52,039 nucleotides of DNA from Bradyrhizobium sp. AT1 (GCF_001590795.1 NZ_JXDL01000001.1:3093707-3145745); one strand, 5' to 3'. Shown: positions 17,377-26,161, numbered from the stretch's first letter. The notes: generated from the letters alone by a model not told the origin. Made by a program: numbers and translations.

Positions 17377-18108
17377 ATGGCGCGCGTTCTGATCGGAACT
17401 TCCGGCTGGCACTACGATTCCTGGCGCGGCCCGTTCTTTCCCGAGGGTGTGACGCTGAAGCAGCAGCTCAGCCATTACGCCGGACAGTTCGACACCACCG
17501 AGCTGAACGGCGTGTTCTACCGCACGCCGACGCCCGAGGCGGTGAAGGGTTGGCGCGAGCAGACCGGCCGCGATTTCGTCTTTGCCTGGAAGGCGTCGAA
17601 ATTCATCACGCATTGGAAGCGCCTGTCGGAGCGCTCGGTCAATAGCCTCGAGCTGCTGGAGGACCGTATCTCCAGGCTCGGCGGCAAGGCCGGCCCGATC
17701 CTGTTCCAGTTGCCGCCGCAATTCGAGGCGAATGCCGACCGCCTCGCATCCTTCTTCAAGCTGTTGTCGCGGAAACGCCGCTACAGTTTCGAATTCCGTC
17801 ATCCGAGCTGGTACCAGCCGCGCATCCTGCGCATGCTGGCGGACGAGAACATCTCGCTGTGCCTGTCCGACCATCACGACGCGCCGGCGCCATGGAAGCG
17901 CACGGCGGATTTCGTCTATGTCCGCGGCCACGGCCCGGGCGGTCGCTATCACGGGCACTATAGCAAGGCCGCGCTGGCGCAATGGGCCAAACGCATCAAG
18001 TCCTGGAAGCGGCAGGGCTGCGACGTCTATGTCTATTTCGACAACGACCAGAAGAGCGCGGCACCCGCCGATGCGCAGGCGTTGAAGCGGCTGCTGTCGC
18101 CTAGATGA
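17377..18108 (+). CDS. DUF72 (YecE-like) protein
   Basis: 243 residues. The start ARVLIGTSGWHYDSWRGPFF is characteristic of the DUF72 TIM-barrel family, followed by YAGQFDTTELNGVFYRTPT, KASKFITHWKRL and a late VYVYFDNDQKS. The family is universal in many bacteria but its activity is unknown; a barrel fold with a conserved Asp/Tyr face suggests an enzyme. It ends 8 bases inside the convergent CoA-transferase gene. Confidence 0.88.
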   Translation: MARVLIGTSGWHYDSWRGPFFPEGVTLKQQLSHYAGQFDTTELNGVFYRTPTPEAVKGWREQTGRDFVFAWKASKFITHWKRLSERSVNSLELLEDRISRLGGKAGPILFQLPPQFEANADRLASFFKLLSRKRRYSFEFRHPSWYQPRILRMLADENISLCLSDHHDAPAPWKRTADFVYVRGHGPGGRYHGHYSKAALAQWAKRIKSWKRQGCDVYVYFDNDQKSAAPADAQALKRLLSPR

Positions 18109-19288
18109 TCCCGCCGTTTCGAAGCGCCGCGATCTCGGCTTCGCCGTAGCCGAGCTCTCCGAGCACGAGATCGGTGTGCTCGCCAAGCGTCGGCGGCCGA
18201 TGCGTGATTTCGCCCGGCGTTTCCGAGAGCCGGACCGCCGCCCGCGTCACCGGCGCGGGCTTCGGCAGGCCGGGATAGTCGACGTCCTGCATGAAGCCGG
18301 CGGCGCGGATGTGCGGATGATCCAGCGCCTGCTGCGGCGAGAGCACCGGTCCGGTCGGAATCATGGCCTGCCCGAGCGTATCGACGGCCTCCTGCGTGGT
18401 GCGCTCGGCGCACCAGCGCGCCATCCGCTCGCTGATCACCGCGCCGTTGTTGCCGCGGCTGATGTCATCGGCAAAGCGTGGATCGTTCAACCACAAATCC
18501 TCTTCGCCCATCAGCCGCGCCCAGCGCTTGAACAGCGGGTGACCCGTGACCTGGCACAGCACCCAGCCGTCCTTGGTGCGGTAGATGTCGGCGGGCGCCG
18601 CGGTCTGGCCGAGGTTGCCCGTCGGCACGCGGTTGACGTTGATGACGGCCTGCTCGATCAGCGCCGCATTGGTGAAGGACAAGGCGGTTGCGCGCAGCGC
18701 GCCCTCGACGACTTGCCCGCGCCCGGATTTGCCGCGCTCGATCAGCGCTGCGAGCGTGCCGAAGGCGCAATGCAGCGCGGTGCCGAAATCGACCCAGTTC
18801 ACCGCCGCGCGGTATGGCGGCTCGCCGGCGCCCGTCATGTACACCGATCCCGACATGACCTGCCCGACACCGTCGAAGCCGACGCGGTCGGACCAGGGCC
18901 CCGGCCCACCGAACGCGGTTGCCGTGGTCAGGATGATGTCCGGCTTGATCGCCTTCAGGGATTCATAGTCGAGCTTCATTGCGCGCAGGGTCTGCGGCGG
19001 CAGATTGGCGACGACGACATCGGCGGTCGCGATCAGGCGGCGCATCACCTCCTGCCCTTCCGGCTTCATCGGATCGAGCGTGACGCACTTCTTGTTGCGG
19101 TTGACCTGGAGGAACAGCGCGCCTTCGCCATGTTCGCCCACCGGCGCCACGAAGCGATCCTCACTGCCGTCGCGCTTCTCGACGCGGATGACCTCGGCAC
19201 CGAATTCGGCCAGCAAGGTCGCGCAATAGGGGCCCGCGATATAGCGCCCGAAATCGAGGACGCGCACGCCCTCCAAAACTCCTCCCAT
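18101..19288 (-). CDS. CaiB/BaiF family (class III) CoA-transferase
   Basis: 395 residues. Family blocks are GVRVLDFGRYIAGPYCATLL, AEVIRVEKRDGSED, FLQVNRNKKCVTLDP, DVVVANLPPQTLRAM, a central VNWVDFGTALHCAFGTLAAL carrying the expected catalytic Asp, and QALDHPHIRAAGF. These enzymes move CoA between carboxylic acids. Substrate unknown; no acyl-CoA gene is adjacent. ATG 19288 is preceded by a GGAAGGGA-like site. Its 3' end overlaps the DUF72 gene by 8 bases on the opposite strand. Confidence 0.9.
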   Translation of the reverse strand: MGGVLEGVRVLDFGRYIAGPYCATLLAEFGAEVIRVEKRDGSEDRFVAPVGEHGEGALFLQVNRNKKCVTLDPMKPEGQEVMRRLIATADVVVANLPPQTLRAMKLDYESLKAIKPDIILTTATAFGGPGPWSDRVGFDGVGQVMSGSVYMTGAGEPPYRAAVNWVDFGTALHCAFGTLAALIERGKSGRGQVVEGALRATALSFTNAALIEQAVINVNRVPTGNLGQTAAPADIYRTKDGWVLCQVTGHPLFKRWARLMGEEDLWLNDPRFADDISRGNNGAVISERMARWCAERTTQEAVDTLGQAMIPTGPVLSPQQALDHPHIRAAGFMQDVDYPGLPKPAPVTRAAVRLSETPGEITHRPPTLGEHTDLVLGELGYGEAEIAALRNGGII

Positions 19289-19372
19289 CGATCCCTTCCC
19301 TGTTGTTGATTGCAGATTACAGGGACTGGCTGCCAGGGCAAGTTGGAAGCGGAACGCGCAGGCGACTTTCCG

Positions 19373-20722
19373 TCATCGCATCGCGAACAGCTCCTGATGA
19401 AACCGCTGTCCGACCGGGAAGCCTTGCGCACCGAAGTCTCGTCTGAGCGCCTCCCCGAACGCCACTGGCCCGCAGAACCAGATGCTTGCCTCACGCCATT
19501 GCGGGACGGCTTCGCGAATGCGTTCGCCGGTCAGGCGTCCATCACGGGCATCGATGAGGACGTGGAGGCGGACATCTGCCGAGTGCGCATCGGCGGCAAG
19601 CTTGCCGAGCGCTTCCTCGTCCACGTCAGCGGTGGTGTGAAAGAGGTCGACGGCCTGCGCGACAGAGCAGCCAGGAATATCCTTCATGGCCGCCTGTTTC
19701 ATGCGGGCGACGAAGGGCGTGATGCCGATGCCGCCGCCGATCCAGATCTGATGCGCGCAATCGTCGTCGAACGTGAAGCAGCCATAGGGCCCTTCCACCT
19801 TCACCTCCTGCCCGACACGGAGCTTCTCGCGCAACCGGCTGGTGTGGTCGCCGAGTTCCTTGGTGATGAAGACGATCCTGGGATCCGCAGCGTTCCAGCC
19901 GGAGGCGATCGTGTAGGGATGCGCGCCCTCGGAGACGTCGGACGTTGCGAATGCGAACTGGCCTGGTTTATGCCCCGGCCAGCCACGGGGCACCTCGATT
20001 TGTGTCTCCATGGCCCTGACGCCGGGATAATATTGGAGCGAGGTGATCCGGCCCTGAACCTGACGCCGGGCCCCGATGCGCCGCAACAGCGTCACAACCG
20101 CCGCCCATGTCCCGAAGGCAAGCAGCGCCCCAACGATCCAGCCGAGCGGCGACATCCAATAGCTGAACTTGATCAGCGCGACCGCGTGAAAGACCAGAAC
20201 CAGATAGGCGATGGCGAGCAGCCGATGCGTCTTGTAGAAGAGGCGATAGGGGAACATCTGAATGAGCGCCAAGGCAATCAGCACCACGGCACCGTAGAAG
20301 GCCCACTCGCCCAGCCCCTCCGCCGGCTCGCGAAGGCCGTCAAGGAAGGCCTCGATCCGGTTGTCGATGACGGGCCTCGGTCCACGCTGCGGTCGTGCCA
20401 GCAAACCCCAACCGACCGCCCATTTCGGACCATTGGCCCAGAGCCAATGGATAACGGCAAGCACAAGGGCTGCGATGCCGAGCCATTTGTGCAGGCGGTA
20501 CATCTTGTCGAGACCGCCCAGCCAGGCTTCCGGCCAACGCGGTCGCAGCGCCAGGACCATCGCCATGCTCATGCAACCGATTGCCAGGACGCCGCTCAGT
20601 TGCACCATCCTCTCGCGCAGCTGGAAGAAGGCGCCGGGGCCGAATGGCTGGGGCTCCGCAACCAGCCACAGCAGGACGAGAACCGCCAGACTGCCCCAAA
20701 ATACCCGTTTGAGCTTCTGCAT
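19373..20722 (-). CDS. Ferric-reductase-like transmembrane flavocytochrome
   Basis: 449 residues. The N-terminal half has about six membrane helices with histidines placed as heme ligands (YRLHKWLGIAALVLAVIHWL and THRLLAIAYLVLVFHAVAL). The C-terminal half is a ferredoxin-reductase module: an FAD site near GAHPYTIASGWN, then GPYGCFTFDDDC, an NAD-binding IWIGGGIGITPFVARM and a C-terminal WFCGPVAFGEALR. The layout is that of ferric reductases and Nox-like enzymes moving electrons from NAD(P)H across the membrane. ATG 20722 follows GAGGACGGC. It lies 101 bases downstream of the metal ATPase gene on the same strand, so reduction of the metal handled by the ATPase is an attractive inference. Confidence 0.85.
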   Translation of the reverse strand: MQKLKRVFWGSLAVLVLLWLVAEPQPFGPGAFFQLRERMVQLSGVLAIGCMSMAMVLALRPRWPEAWLGGLDKMYRLHKWLGIAALVLAVIHWLWANGPKWAVGWGLLARPQRGPRPVIDNRIEAFLDGLREPAEGLGEWAFYGAVVLIALALIQMFPYRLFYKTHRLLAIAYLVLVFHAVALIKFSYWMSPLGWIVGALLAFGTWAAVVTLLRRIGARRQVQGRITSLQYYPGVRAMETQIEVPRGWPGHKPGQFAFATSDVSEGAHPYTIASGWNAADPRIVFITKELGDHTSRLREKLRVGQEVKVEGPYGCFTFDDDCAHQIWIGGGIGITPFVARMKQAAMKDIPGCSVAQAVDLFHTTADVDEEALGKLAADAHSADVRLHVLIDARDGRLTGERIREAVPQWREASIWFCGPVAFGEALRRDFGAQGFPVGQRFHQELFAMR

Positions 20723-20823
20723 GCCGTCCTCGCCTCGCAACATTGCGGCGCCAGCTTGAACCGATTGCGCCGCGTTGCATTGAGCTGACTCAAAGCCGCC
20801 CCCCGCGTCGGCACGGCTATCGC

Positions 20824-23109
20824 CTATGCCGCCACAGCCTCGTAGATATCCTCCTCCTGGGCCGTGTGCATGCGCACCAGCGTTTCGATCGCCTCGATCA
20901 CGCGTTGCGCGTCCCGAATGAGGTAGCGGTCGACCTTCTCCGACGGCAGATCCTCCGCGATCCGGGCGAGCAGCCGCGCCAGATGCAGTATCTCGCGATG
21001 CGCACGGCTCATCGCAGAAAGCCCGTGGCGGTCGCGCAGCACTTCCGTGAGCTTCGGATAGACGCTGTCTTCATCCTCGCGTTCGTGCATCACGACGCTG
21101 CTCTGGACCAGTCGGTGGGCCTCATCGATCAAGGTAGCGGCAGCTTCGGGCACCGCATCGTCCAGCGCATCGACGATGTGGCGCAAGCGGTCGAGATCCC
21201 CGAGCAGGGCCTGATGATCGTGATGCAGCGTCAGCCCCTGCTCCGCGGTGAGGCGCGGACCACCCCGGACGAGCGGCGGATTGAGCGCCCGCAGCGCGTT
21301 CAGAATGACGGCGACATCGATCACCTCCTGAACGATCGCGGCGGGTACGGGATCGAGCCAGCCAACGGCAGCCGCGGCCATCGCAACCAACGACAACCCC
21401 ATCCCGACGAAGATGCTTTGCAGGGCAATGCGCCGCGCGCGTTGCGCGATGACGATGGCTTCGCCGACCCGATCCAGCCGATCCGTGAGGATCACCACGT
21501 CCGCCGCCTCGGAGGAGGCGCTTGCCCCGCGCGCGCCGAGCGCAACGCCGGTGTCGGCGACGGCCAGCGCCGGAGCGTCATTGATGCCGTCGCCGACCAT
21601 GATGGTCGGATGCAGCCGCTGCTCGCTCCGCACTGCCTCGACCTTGTCCGAGGGAACGCGATCGGCCAGCACGGCGTCGAGATCGAGCGCCGCGCCGATC
21701 GCCTGCGCCGCCGCGGCGCGATCACCGGTGACCATCACCATCCGCGCGATGCCGGCATCGCGCAGCAGCCGGATCGCGCGTGGCGTGTCGGCGCGCAATT
21801 CGTCGGCCAGCAGCAACGCGCCGACGAGACGGCCGTCGACCGCGACAAAGACGATCAGCGCCGAGCGCCACGAGGCACGCCGGATCGCCCGCAACTCCCA
21901 TGGCGAGAGCTCGGCACGCGAGAGCACCATCTCCCGCGAGCCCGCCACCACGTGTCGTCCATCGATCTGGCCGCTGAGGCCGGACCCCATGGTCTCCTTG
22001 ACGTGCTCCGGCGGCTTCAGCTTGAGCCCTTGCGCGAGGGCCGCGGCGACGACGGCCTTCGCCAGCACGTGATGCGAAGCCTGTTCGAGCGAGGCCCCGA
22101 GCGTGAGGACCTCAGCCGGATCCTCGCCCGGCGCGACCTCCACGGACAGCAGCCGCGCTCCGCCCACCGTCAAGGTCCCGGTCTTGTCGAACAGCACGGT
22201 GTGAGCGCGGGCCAACGCCTCCAGCGCCCTTCCGCCCTTGACCAGGATGCCGCGACGGGCCGCTCGCGCCACCCCGGCGATGAAGGCGACGGGTGCGGCG
22301 AGGATCAAGGGACACGGCGTCGCCGCCACCAGCACGGCGAGACTGCGGGTCACATCGCCCGAGATGTACCAGGCCACAAAGGCGATGACGAGCGTCACCG
22401 GCAGGAAGATCAGCGCGTACCGGTCGGCCAGGCGCACAAAGGGAGCTCTGGCCGTTTGCGCCGCAGTCACCATGCGCACGATGCCCGCATAGGTGCTCTC
22501 GCCGGCCGCCGCGGTGACGGTCAATTGGAAGGTCTCGCCGGCGTTCAGAGAACCGGACAGAACGGCGCTGCCGCGCGTCTTCTGCACCGGGATCGGTTCG
22601 CCGGTCACCGCGGACTCGTCGATCGCTGCGAAGGCCGACGCAACGACACCGTCGACCGGCACGATCTCGCCGGCCTTGACCAGCACTTCCTCGCCGACCG
22701 CGACGTCCTCGACCGGAACATCCTCGATCCGCTCGCCGGACTTGCGATGGACCTGCCGCGGCGCCCGATCGACCAGAGACCTGAGATCATGCTCCGCCCG
22801 TGCGACCGCGATCTCCTCCAGCACGTTGCCGCCTGAATACATCAGCGCGACCACGGCACCTGCGAGCGGCTGTCCGAGCGCCAGCGCCGCACTCATCGAC
22901 AGCAGCGCGATCGCGTCCACGCCGAGGCGGCCTTGCCGCAGATCCTGGACGATCGAGACCGCCAATCCCGCGATCACAGGCGCGGTGCCGAGCGCCCAGG
23001 CGAGATCGGCGAGATCAGGCCGGCCCGCGGCCCGCGCGACAATACCCGCGGCCAATCCCGCGATTGCGACCGCAACCAGAGCCCATCGCAAGACCCGATC
23101 AAACGACAT
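20824..23109 (-). CDS. nia: P1B-5-type metal ATPase with C-terminal hemerythrin domain
   Basis: 761 residues. There is no N-terminal metal-binding domain. P-type ATPase motifs are TGEP (169-172), TPCP in the transport helix (264-267), DKTGT (308-312, phosphorylated Asp308) and MVGDGINDAPALA. TPCP in place of CPC or SPC, and a C-terminal hemerythrin-like four-helix domain (last 150 residues or so, with LTLHHDHQALLGDLDRL, MHEREDEDSVYP, SRAHREILHLARLL and MHTAQEEDIYEA), are the marks of the P1B-5 class. The best-known member is Sinorhizobium meliloti Nia, linked to nickel and iron export. Start ATG 23109; a TTG at 23127 would directly abut the stop of the EF-hand gene. Predicted to sit in the inner membrane; the symbol is by class resemblance. 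Confidence 0.88.
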   Translation of the reverse strand: MSFDRVLRWALVAVAIAGLAAGIVARAAGRPDLADLAWALGTAPVIAGLAVSIVQDLRQGRLGVDAIALLSMSAALALGQPLAGAVVALMYSGGNVLEEIAVARAEHDLRSLVDRAPRQVHRKSGERIEDVPVEDVAVGEEVLVKAGEIVPVDGVVASAFAAIDESAVTGEPIPVQKTRGSAVLSGSLNAGETFQLTVTAAAGESTYAGIVRMVTAAQTARAPFVRLADRYALIFLPVTLVIAFVAWYISGDVTRSLAVLVAATPCPLILAAPVAFIAGVARAARRGILVKGGRALEALARAHTVLFDKTGTLTVGGARLLSVEVAPGEDPAEVLTLGASLEQASHHVLAKAVVAAALAQGLKLKPPEHVKETMGSGLSGQIDGRHVVAGSREMVLSRAELSPWELRAIRRASWRSALIVFVAVDGRLVGALLLADELRADTPRAIRLLRDAGIARMVMVTGDRAAAAQAIGAALDLDAVLADRVPSDKVEAVRSEQRLHPTIMVGDGINDAPALAVADTGVALGARGASASSEAADVVILTDRLDRVGEAIVIAQRARRIALQSIFVGMGLSLVAMAAAAVGWLDPVPAAIVQEVIDVAVILNALRALNPPLVRGGPRLTAEQGLTLHHDHQALLGDLDRLRHIVDALDDAVPEAAATLIDEAHRLVQSSVVMHEREDEDSVYPKLTEVLRDRHGLSAMSRAHREILHLARLLARIAEDLPSEKVDRYLIRDAQRVIEAIETLVRMHTAQEEDIYEAVAA

Positions 23110-23127
23110 GGCTTGTGGCACCCGCAA

Positions 23128-23580
23128 CTACTGTTGCGGAGGAGAGCTCTTGCTCCTGTGCATGAACGTCATCATCTCTTCGAAACTGAGCTTGCCGTCC
23201 TTGTCGCTATCCATGGCCTTGAAGATTCGTTCGTGCGCGACCTGAAACTCGGGCAACGAGACCGTCCCGTCGCCATCGGCATCCATCAGCGCGAAGATGA
23301 TGCGGAAGACGACCGGCGGCTGCATCCCGTCTGCGCCTGTCGCGCCATGTCCCTTCATGCCTTGTCCCATCATTCCGCGCCCCATCATCCCCATCATGTC
23401 TCCACCGCGCGGCGGACTCTGGCGCTCGGCGGAGGGGCTTGCAGGAGAACTCGACTGCGGCGACGCCGGCGCCTGCTCCTGTCCGGGATGATGGCCCTGA
23501 TGCTCAGCCGGCGATTGAGCCAAAGCCGGCTGGCCCAGAGTGACGAACAGCAACGCTGCAGCAATGGCTCGACCTGGCAT
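23128..23580 (-). CDS. Exported EF-hand protein with His/Met-rich linker
   Basis: 150 residues. A signal peptide (AIAAALLFVTLGQPALAQ) is followed by HQGHHPGQEQ, a Pro/Ser-rich stretch, and residues 60-80 rich in Met, Gly and His (GGDMMGMMGRGMMGQGMKGH). Two canonical EF-hand loops follow: DADGDGTVSLPE (100-111) and DSDKDGKLSFEE (124-135), both with full sets of acidic ligands. So there is a Ca2+-binding pair plus a Met/His segment that could bind Cu, Ni or Fe in the periplasm. GGAG is 8 bases before ATG 23580. It ends 18 bases before the ATPase start and is probably the first gene of that operon. Confidence 0.82.
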   Translation of the reverse strand: MPGRAIAAALLFVTLGQPALAQSPAEHQGHHPGQEQAPASPQSSSPASPSAERQSPPRGGDMMGMMGRGMMGQGMKGHGATGADGMQPPVVFRIIFALMDADGDGTVSLPEFQVAHERIFKAMDSDKDGKLSFEEMMTFMHRSKSSPPQQ

Positions 23581-23638
23581 GGCGCTTTCTCCGGCCTGGT
23601 GTAAGGCTGGCAAGGTGTCGAACTTCACGGAATTTACC

Positions 23639-23652
23639 TTGAGCCAAGTCAA
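23639..23652 (-). promoter_or_regulatory. FNR/FixK2-type binding site
   Basis: TTGAGCCAAGTCAA (plus-strand reading) fits TTGA-N6-TCAA with perfect half-sites, the FNR/FixK consensus. It lies 58 bases upstream of the EF-hand start codon, so with the usual -41.5 spacing transcription would start near 23604, leaving a leader of about 24 bases. The -10 region is not strongly conserved. The site supports low-oxygen induction of the EF-hand / ATPase / reductase unit. Confidence 0.6.
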
Positions 23653-23700
23653 GAAAACGGCGTGTGACCTCCTCTATCGTGGCGCGGGAACTTTTCCGCC

Positions 23701-23895
23701 CTAGCCGCCGCTGGCGCGAGCGCAACCGATCGCTTCCGTCAGCACCTTGCGGTCGCCGATGTGATTGGCGAGCAGCAGGATCAGACGCGCGTTCATCCGC
23801 AGCGCCTGCTCCTCGTCGAGGTCGCGCTGGCTGTCGATCAACTCGGCATAGAAGTCGTCGGGATCGGCGATGTTCGGTGACAAATTGAGCGTCAT
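23701..23895 (-). CDS. DUF2783 small protein
   Basis: 64 residues: MTLNLSPNIADPDDFYAELI, then DSQRDLDEEQALRMNARLIL and LLANHIGDRKVLTEAI. This matches the short DUF2783 family that accompanies FAD-dependent aromatic hydroxylases. Its ATG overlaps the stop of the FAD monooxygenase gene (ATGA), indicating coupled translation. Role unknown; a helper or subunit of the hydroxylase is plausible from the constant neighbourhood. Confidence 0.82.
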   Translation of the reverse strand: MTLNLSPNIADPDDFYAELIDSQRDLDEEQALRMNARLILLLANHIGDRKVLTEAIGCARASGG

Positions 23896-25529
23896 GCTGC
23901 TAGCTCCGTCCGTCCGGCGGTGTCGTGCCCAGAGGCCCGCAACATCGCATCGGTGATCTCTGCCTCGTCGAATCCGGCCCAGCGGGCGGCGACATATTGG
24001 TCGGGGCGGAACAGGTAGGTGGTCCCGGGCGAAGCGCCATAACGCTCGGCAAGGAGACCTGTGGGATCCTCGATGTCGCGGCCGACGACAATGAGCTTCG
24101 CCGCGAGCGGCCCCGCCGCGATCTCGGTCCTGTCGGTCTCTCCGCCGAAGGCCACGACCGTGAAGCCATCGCCGAGACAATGCAGGAACCAGCCGGGCCT
24201 GCCATTCACCGTGATCGACGCGTCAACCGCGTTGGTGCCGGGCGGCACGCCGCCCGCGATCGCGTTGTCGTCGGGAGTATTGAGCGCCGATGTCACGTAA
24301 GGCGTCGGCGTCGAGAGACGTCCGCTGTTGACCAGCGGTCTCGCAAAGCCGTGATGCCGGGCGAGCTCCAGCACCGCGTCGCGGAAATAACGGCTCGGTT
24401 TGGTTTTTGGCGTGATGAAGTCGGTGGCGCGCGTCGAGTTCAGGATGTTGTCGTCCGCGGCATAGGCGCGCTCCTCGTGATAGGTGTCGAGCAGCGCTTC
24501 CGAGGCTTCGCCGCGCAGAACCATCGCGAGCTTCCAGGCGAGATTGTCGATGTCCTGGACGCCGGTGTTGGCACCGCGCGCGCCGAACGGCGAGACCTGA
24601 TGCGCGGCATCGCCCGCGAACAGCACCCGGCCCTGCCGGAAATTGTCGATGCGCCGGCAGGCGAACTGATAGATCGAGACCCATTCGAGCGCGAATTCGG
24701 TGTCCTCGCCGAGCATGGCGCGAATGCGCGGGATCACCCGCTCAGGCTTCTTTTCCTCGTCGGGATCGGCGTCCCAGCCGAGCTGGAAGTCGATGCGCCA
24801 GATCTTGTCCGCCTGGCGGTGCAGCAGCACGGACTGGCCGCGGTGGAACGGCGGATCGAACCAGAACCAGCGCTCGGTCGGGAAATCCGCCTTCATGGCG
24901 ACGTCGGCGATCAGGAAGCGATCCTGGAAGAACTGTCCCGTGAACTCGGCGCCGACCATCTTGCGCACGTCGGAATTGGCACCGTCACAGGCGATCACCC
25001 ATTGCGCCTCCATTGTGAAGATGCCGTCAGGCGTCTCCACCACCAGGGTCGCGTGGTCGGCGGCCTGCTTCAGGCTGATCAGACGGTGCTTCCAGCGCAG
25101 CTCGATCAGGGGATTGGCCCTGCATTGGGCGACCAGTATCTCCTCCAGATGATATTGCTGCAGGTTGATCATGGCCGGCCATTGGTGCTCGGCCTCGGGC
25201 AACAGATCGAACTGGTAAGACAGCTGGTCCCGGAAGAAGACCCTGCCGACGTTCCAGCTGACGCCGCGCTCGACCATGGGGACTGCGCAGCCGAGCCGGT
25301 TCCAGATCTCGAGCGGACGCTTGGCGTAGCAGACCGCGCGCGAGCCGATCGAGACGGTGTCGTTGTCGTCGAGCACGACGACCGGCTGGCCGCGTGCCGC
25401 GCAATCGAGCGCCGCGGTGAGGCCGACCGGACCTGCGCCGACCACCACGATCGGGTGCCGCTTCACGACATGATCGGCCTGCTCCTGGGAGCGCCGATAG
25501 CCGAACTTCGGATAGATGTAGCTCGTCAT
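23892..25529 (-). CDS. FAD-dependent aromatic monooxygenase (MhpA-like)
   Basis: 545 residues. The Rossmann FAD motif is IVVVGAGPVGLTAALDCAARG; the second FAD/NADPH motif is VIACDGANSDVRKMVG, and the third is GRVLFAGDAAHQVSPFGARG. These define the class A flavoprotein monooxygenases that hydroxylate phenols and 3-hydroxyphenyl-propionate-like acids with NAD(P)H and O2. The C-terminal domain (about 400-545) is thioredoxin-fold-like, as in MhpA/PheA. ATG 25529 follows AGGAAG. It lies 27 bases after the VOC gene and overlaps the DUF2783 gene. Substrate not determinable. Confidence 0.88.
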   Translation of the reverse strand: MTSYIYPKFGYRRSQEQADHVVKRHPIVVVGAGPVGLTAALDCAARGQPVVVLDDNDTVSIGSRAVCYAKRPLEIWNRLGCAVPMVERGVSWNVGRVFFRDQLSYQFDLLPEAEHQWPAMINLQQYHLEEILVAQCRANPLIELRWKHRLISLKQAADHATLVVETPDGIFTMEAQWVIACDGANSDVRKMVGAEFTGQFFQDRFLIADVAMKADFPTERWFWFDPPFHRGQSVLLHRQADKIWRIDFQLGWDADPDEEKKPERVIPRIRAMLGEDTEFALEWVSIYQFACRRIDNFRQGRVLFAGDAAHQVSPFGARGANTGVQDIDNLAWKLAMVLRGEASEALLDTYHEERAYAADDNILNSTRATDFITPKTKPSRYFRDAVLELARHHGFARPLVNSGRLSTPTPYVTSALNTPDDNAIAGGVPPGTNAVDASITVNGRPGWFLHCLGDGFTVVAFGGETDRTEIAAGPLAAKLIVVGRDIEDPTGLLAERYGASPGTTYLFRPDQYVAARWAGFDEAEITDAMLRASGHDTAGRTELAA

Positions 25530-25556
25530 GTTGGCTTCCTGGTGCCCGGGGTCGGA

Positions 25557-26099
25557 TCAATGCGCGTCCGCGAATTCCTTCTCGTGCATCCAGGCGGTGT
25601 GGCGCGGCGGACGCTTGGTGCGCGACCATTCCTCGACCATCTCGTGCGCGACGGATTTCATGCGGTCGATCTGCTCGGGCGTGGCGGTCCAGGCCGCGAT
25701 CTCCAGACGATGGCCGCTGGGGTCGCGGAAATAGATCGACTTGAAGATGGTGTGGTCGGTGACGCCGACGACGTCGAGACCGGCGGCCTCCGCGCGCGCC
25801 TTGGCCTCCTCGAGCTCGGCGAGGTCCTTGACCTGGAAGGCGATGTGCTGGGTCCATTCCGGCGTGTTGGGATCGCGGCCCATCGGCGGCGAATTCGGCA
25901 GCTCGAAGAAGGCGAGGATGTTGCCGTTCCCGGCATCGAGGAAGATGTGCATGTAGGGATCGGGTGCCTTGGTCGAAGGCACCCGATCCTCGGCGATGGC
26001 GCCGAGAAGATCCATGTTCATGACGGTCTTGTAGAATTCGACCGTGGCCTTGGCGTCGACGCAGCGATAGGCGACGTGATGGATCTTCTCGATTTTCAT
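25557..26099 (-). CDS. VOC family protein (dioxygenase/glyoxalase type)
   Basis: 180 residues. KIEKIHHVAYRCVDAKATVE provides the first metal-ligand His; MHIFLDAGNGNILAFFEL and HIAFQVKDLAELEEAKARAE follow, then FRDPSGHRLEIAAW with the last Glu ligand. As first gene of the unit with the FAD monooxygenase, a ring-cleaving or related metal-dependent role in aromatic breakdown is likely, though VOC proteins are diverse. Start 26099. A perfect FNR/FixK-like palindrome lies 62 bases upstream. Confidence 0.83.
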   Translation of the reverse strand: MKIEKIHHVAYRCVDAKATVEFYKTVMNMDLLGAIAEDRVPSTKAPDPYMHIFLDAGNGNILAFFELPNSPPMGRDPNTPEWTQHIAFQVKDLAELEEAKARAEAAGLDVVGVTDHTIFKSIYFRDPSGHRLEIAAWTATPEQIDRMKSVAHEMVEEWSRTKRPPRHTAWMHEKEFADAH

Positions 26100-26161
26100 G
26101 GCGTTTCGCTCCCTGGATTTGCGGTTGCGAAATTGGTATCAGATGTTACTATCTCCTGGAT

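Noticed and set aside
20743..22836. 697-codon plus-strand frame
   Set aside because: Opposite the P-type ATPase gene, which has all its motifs; the frame itself is Arg/His/Asp-rich and unlike any protein family.
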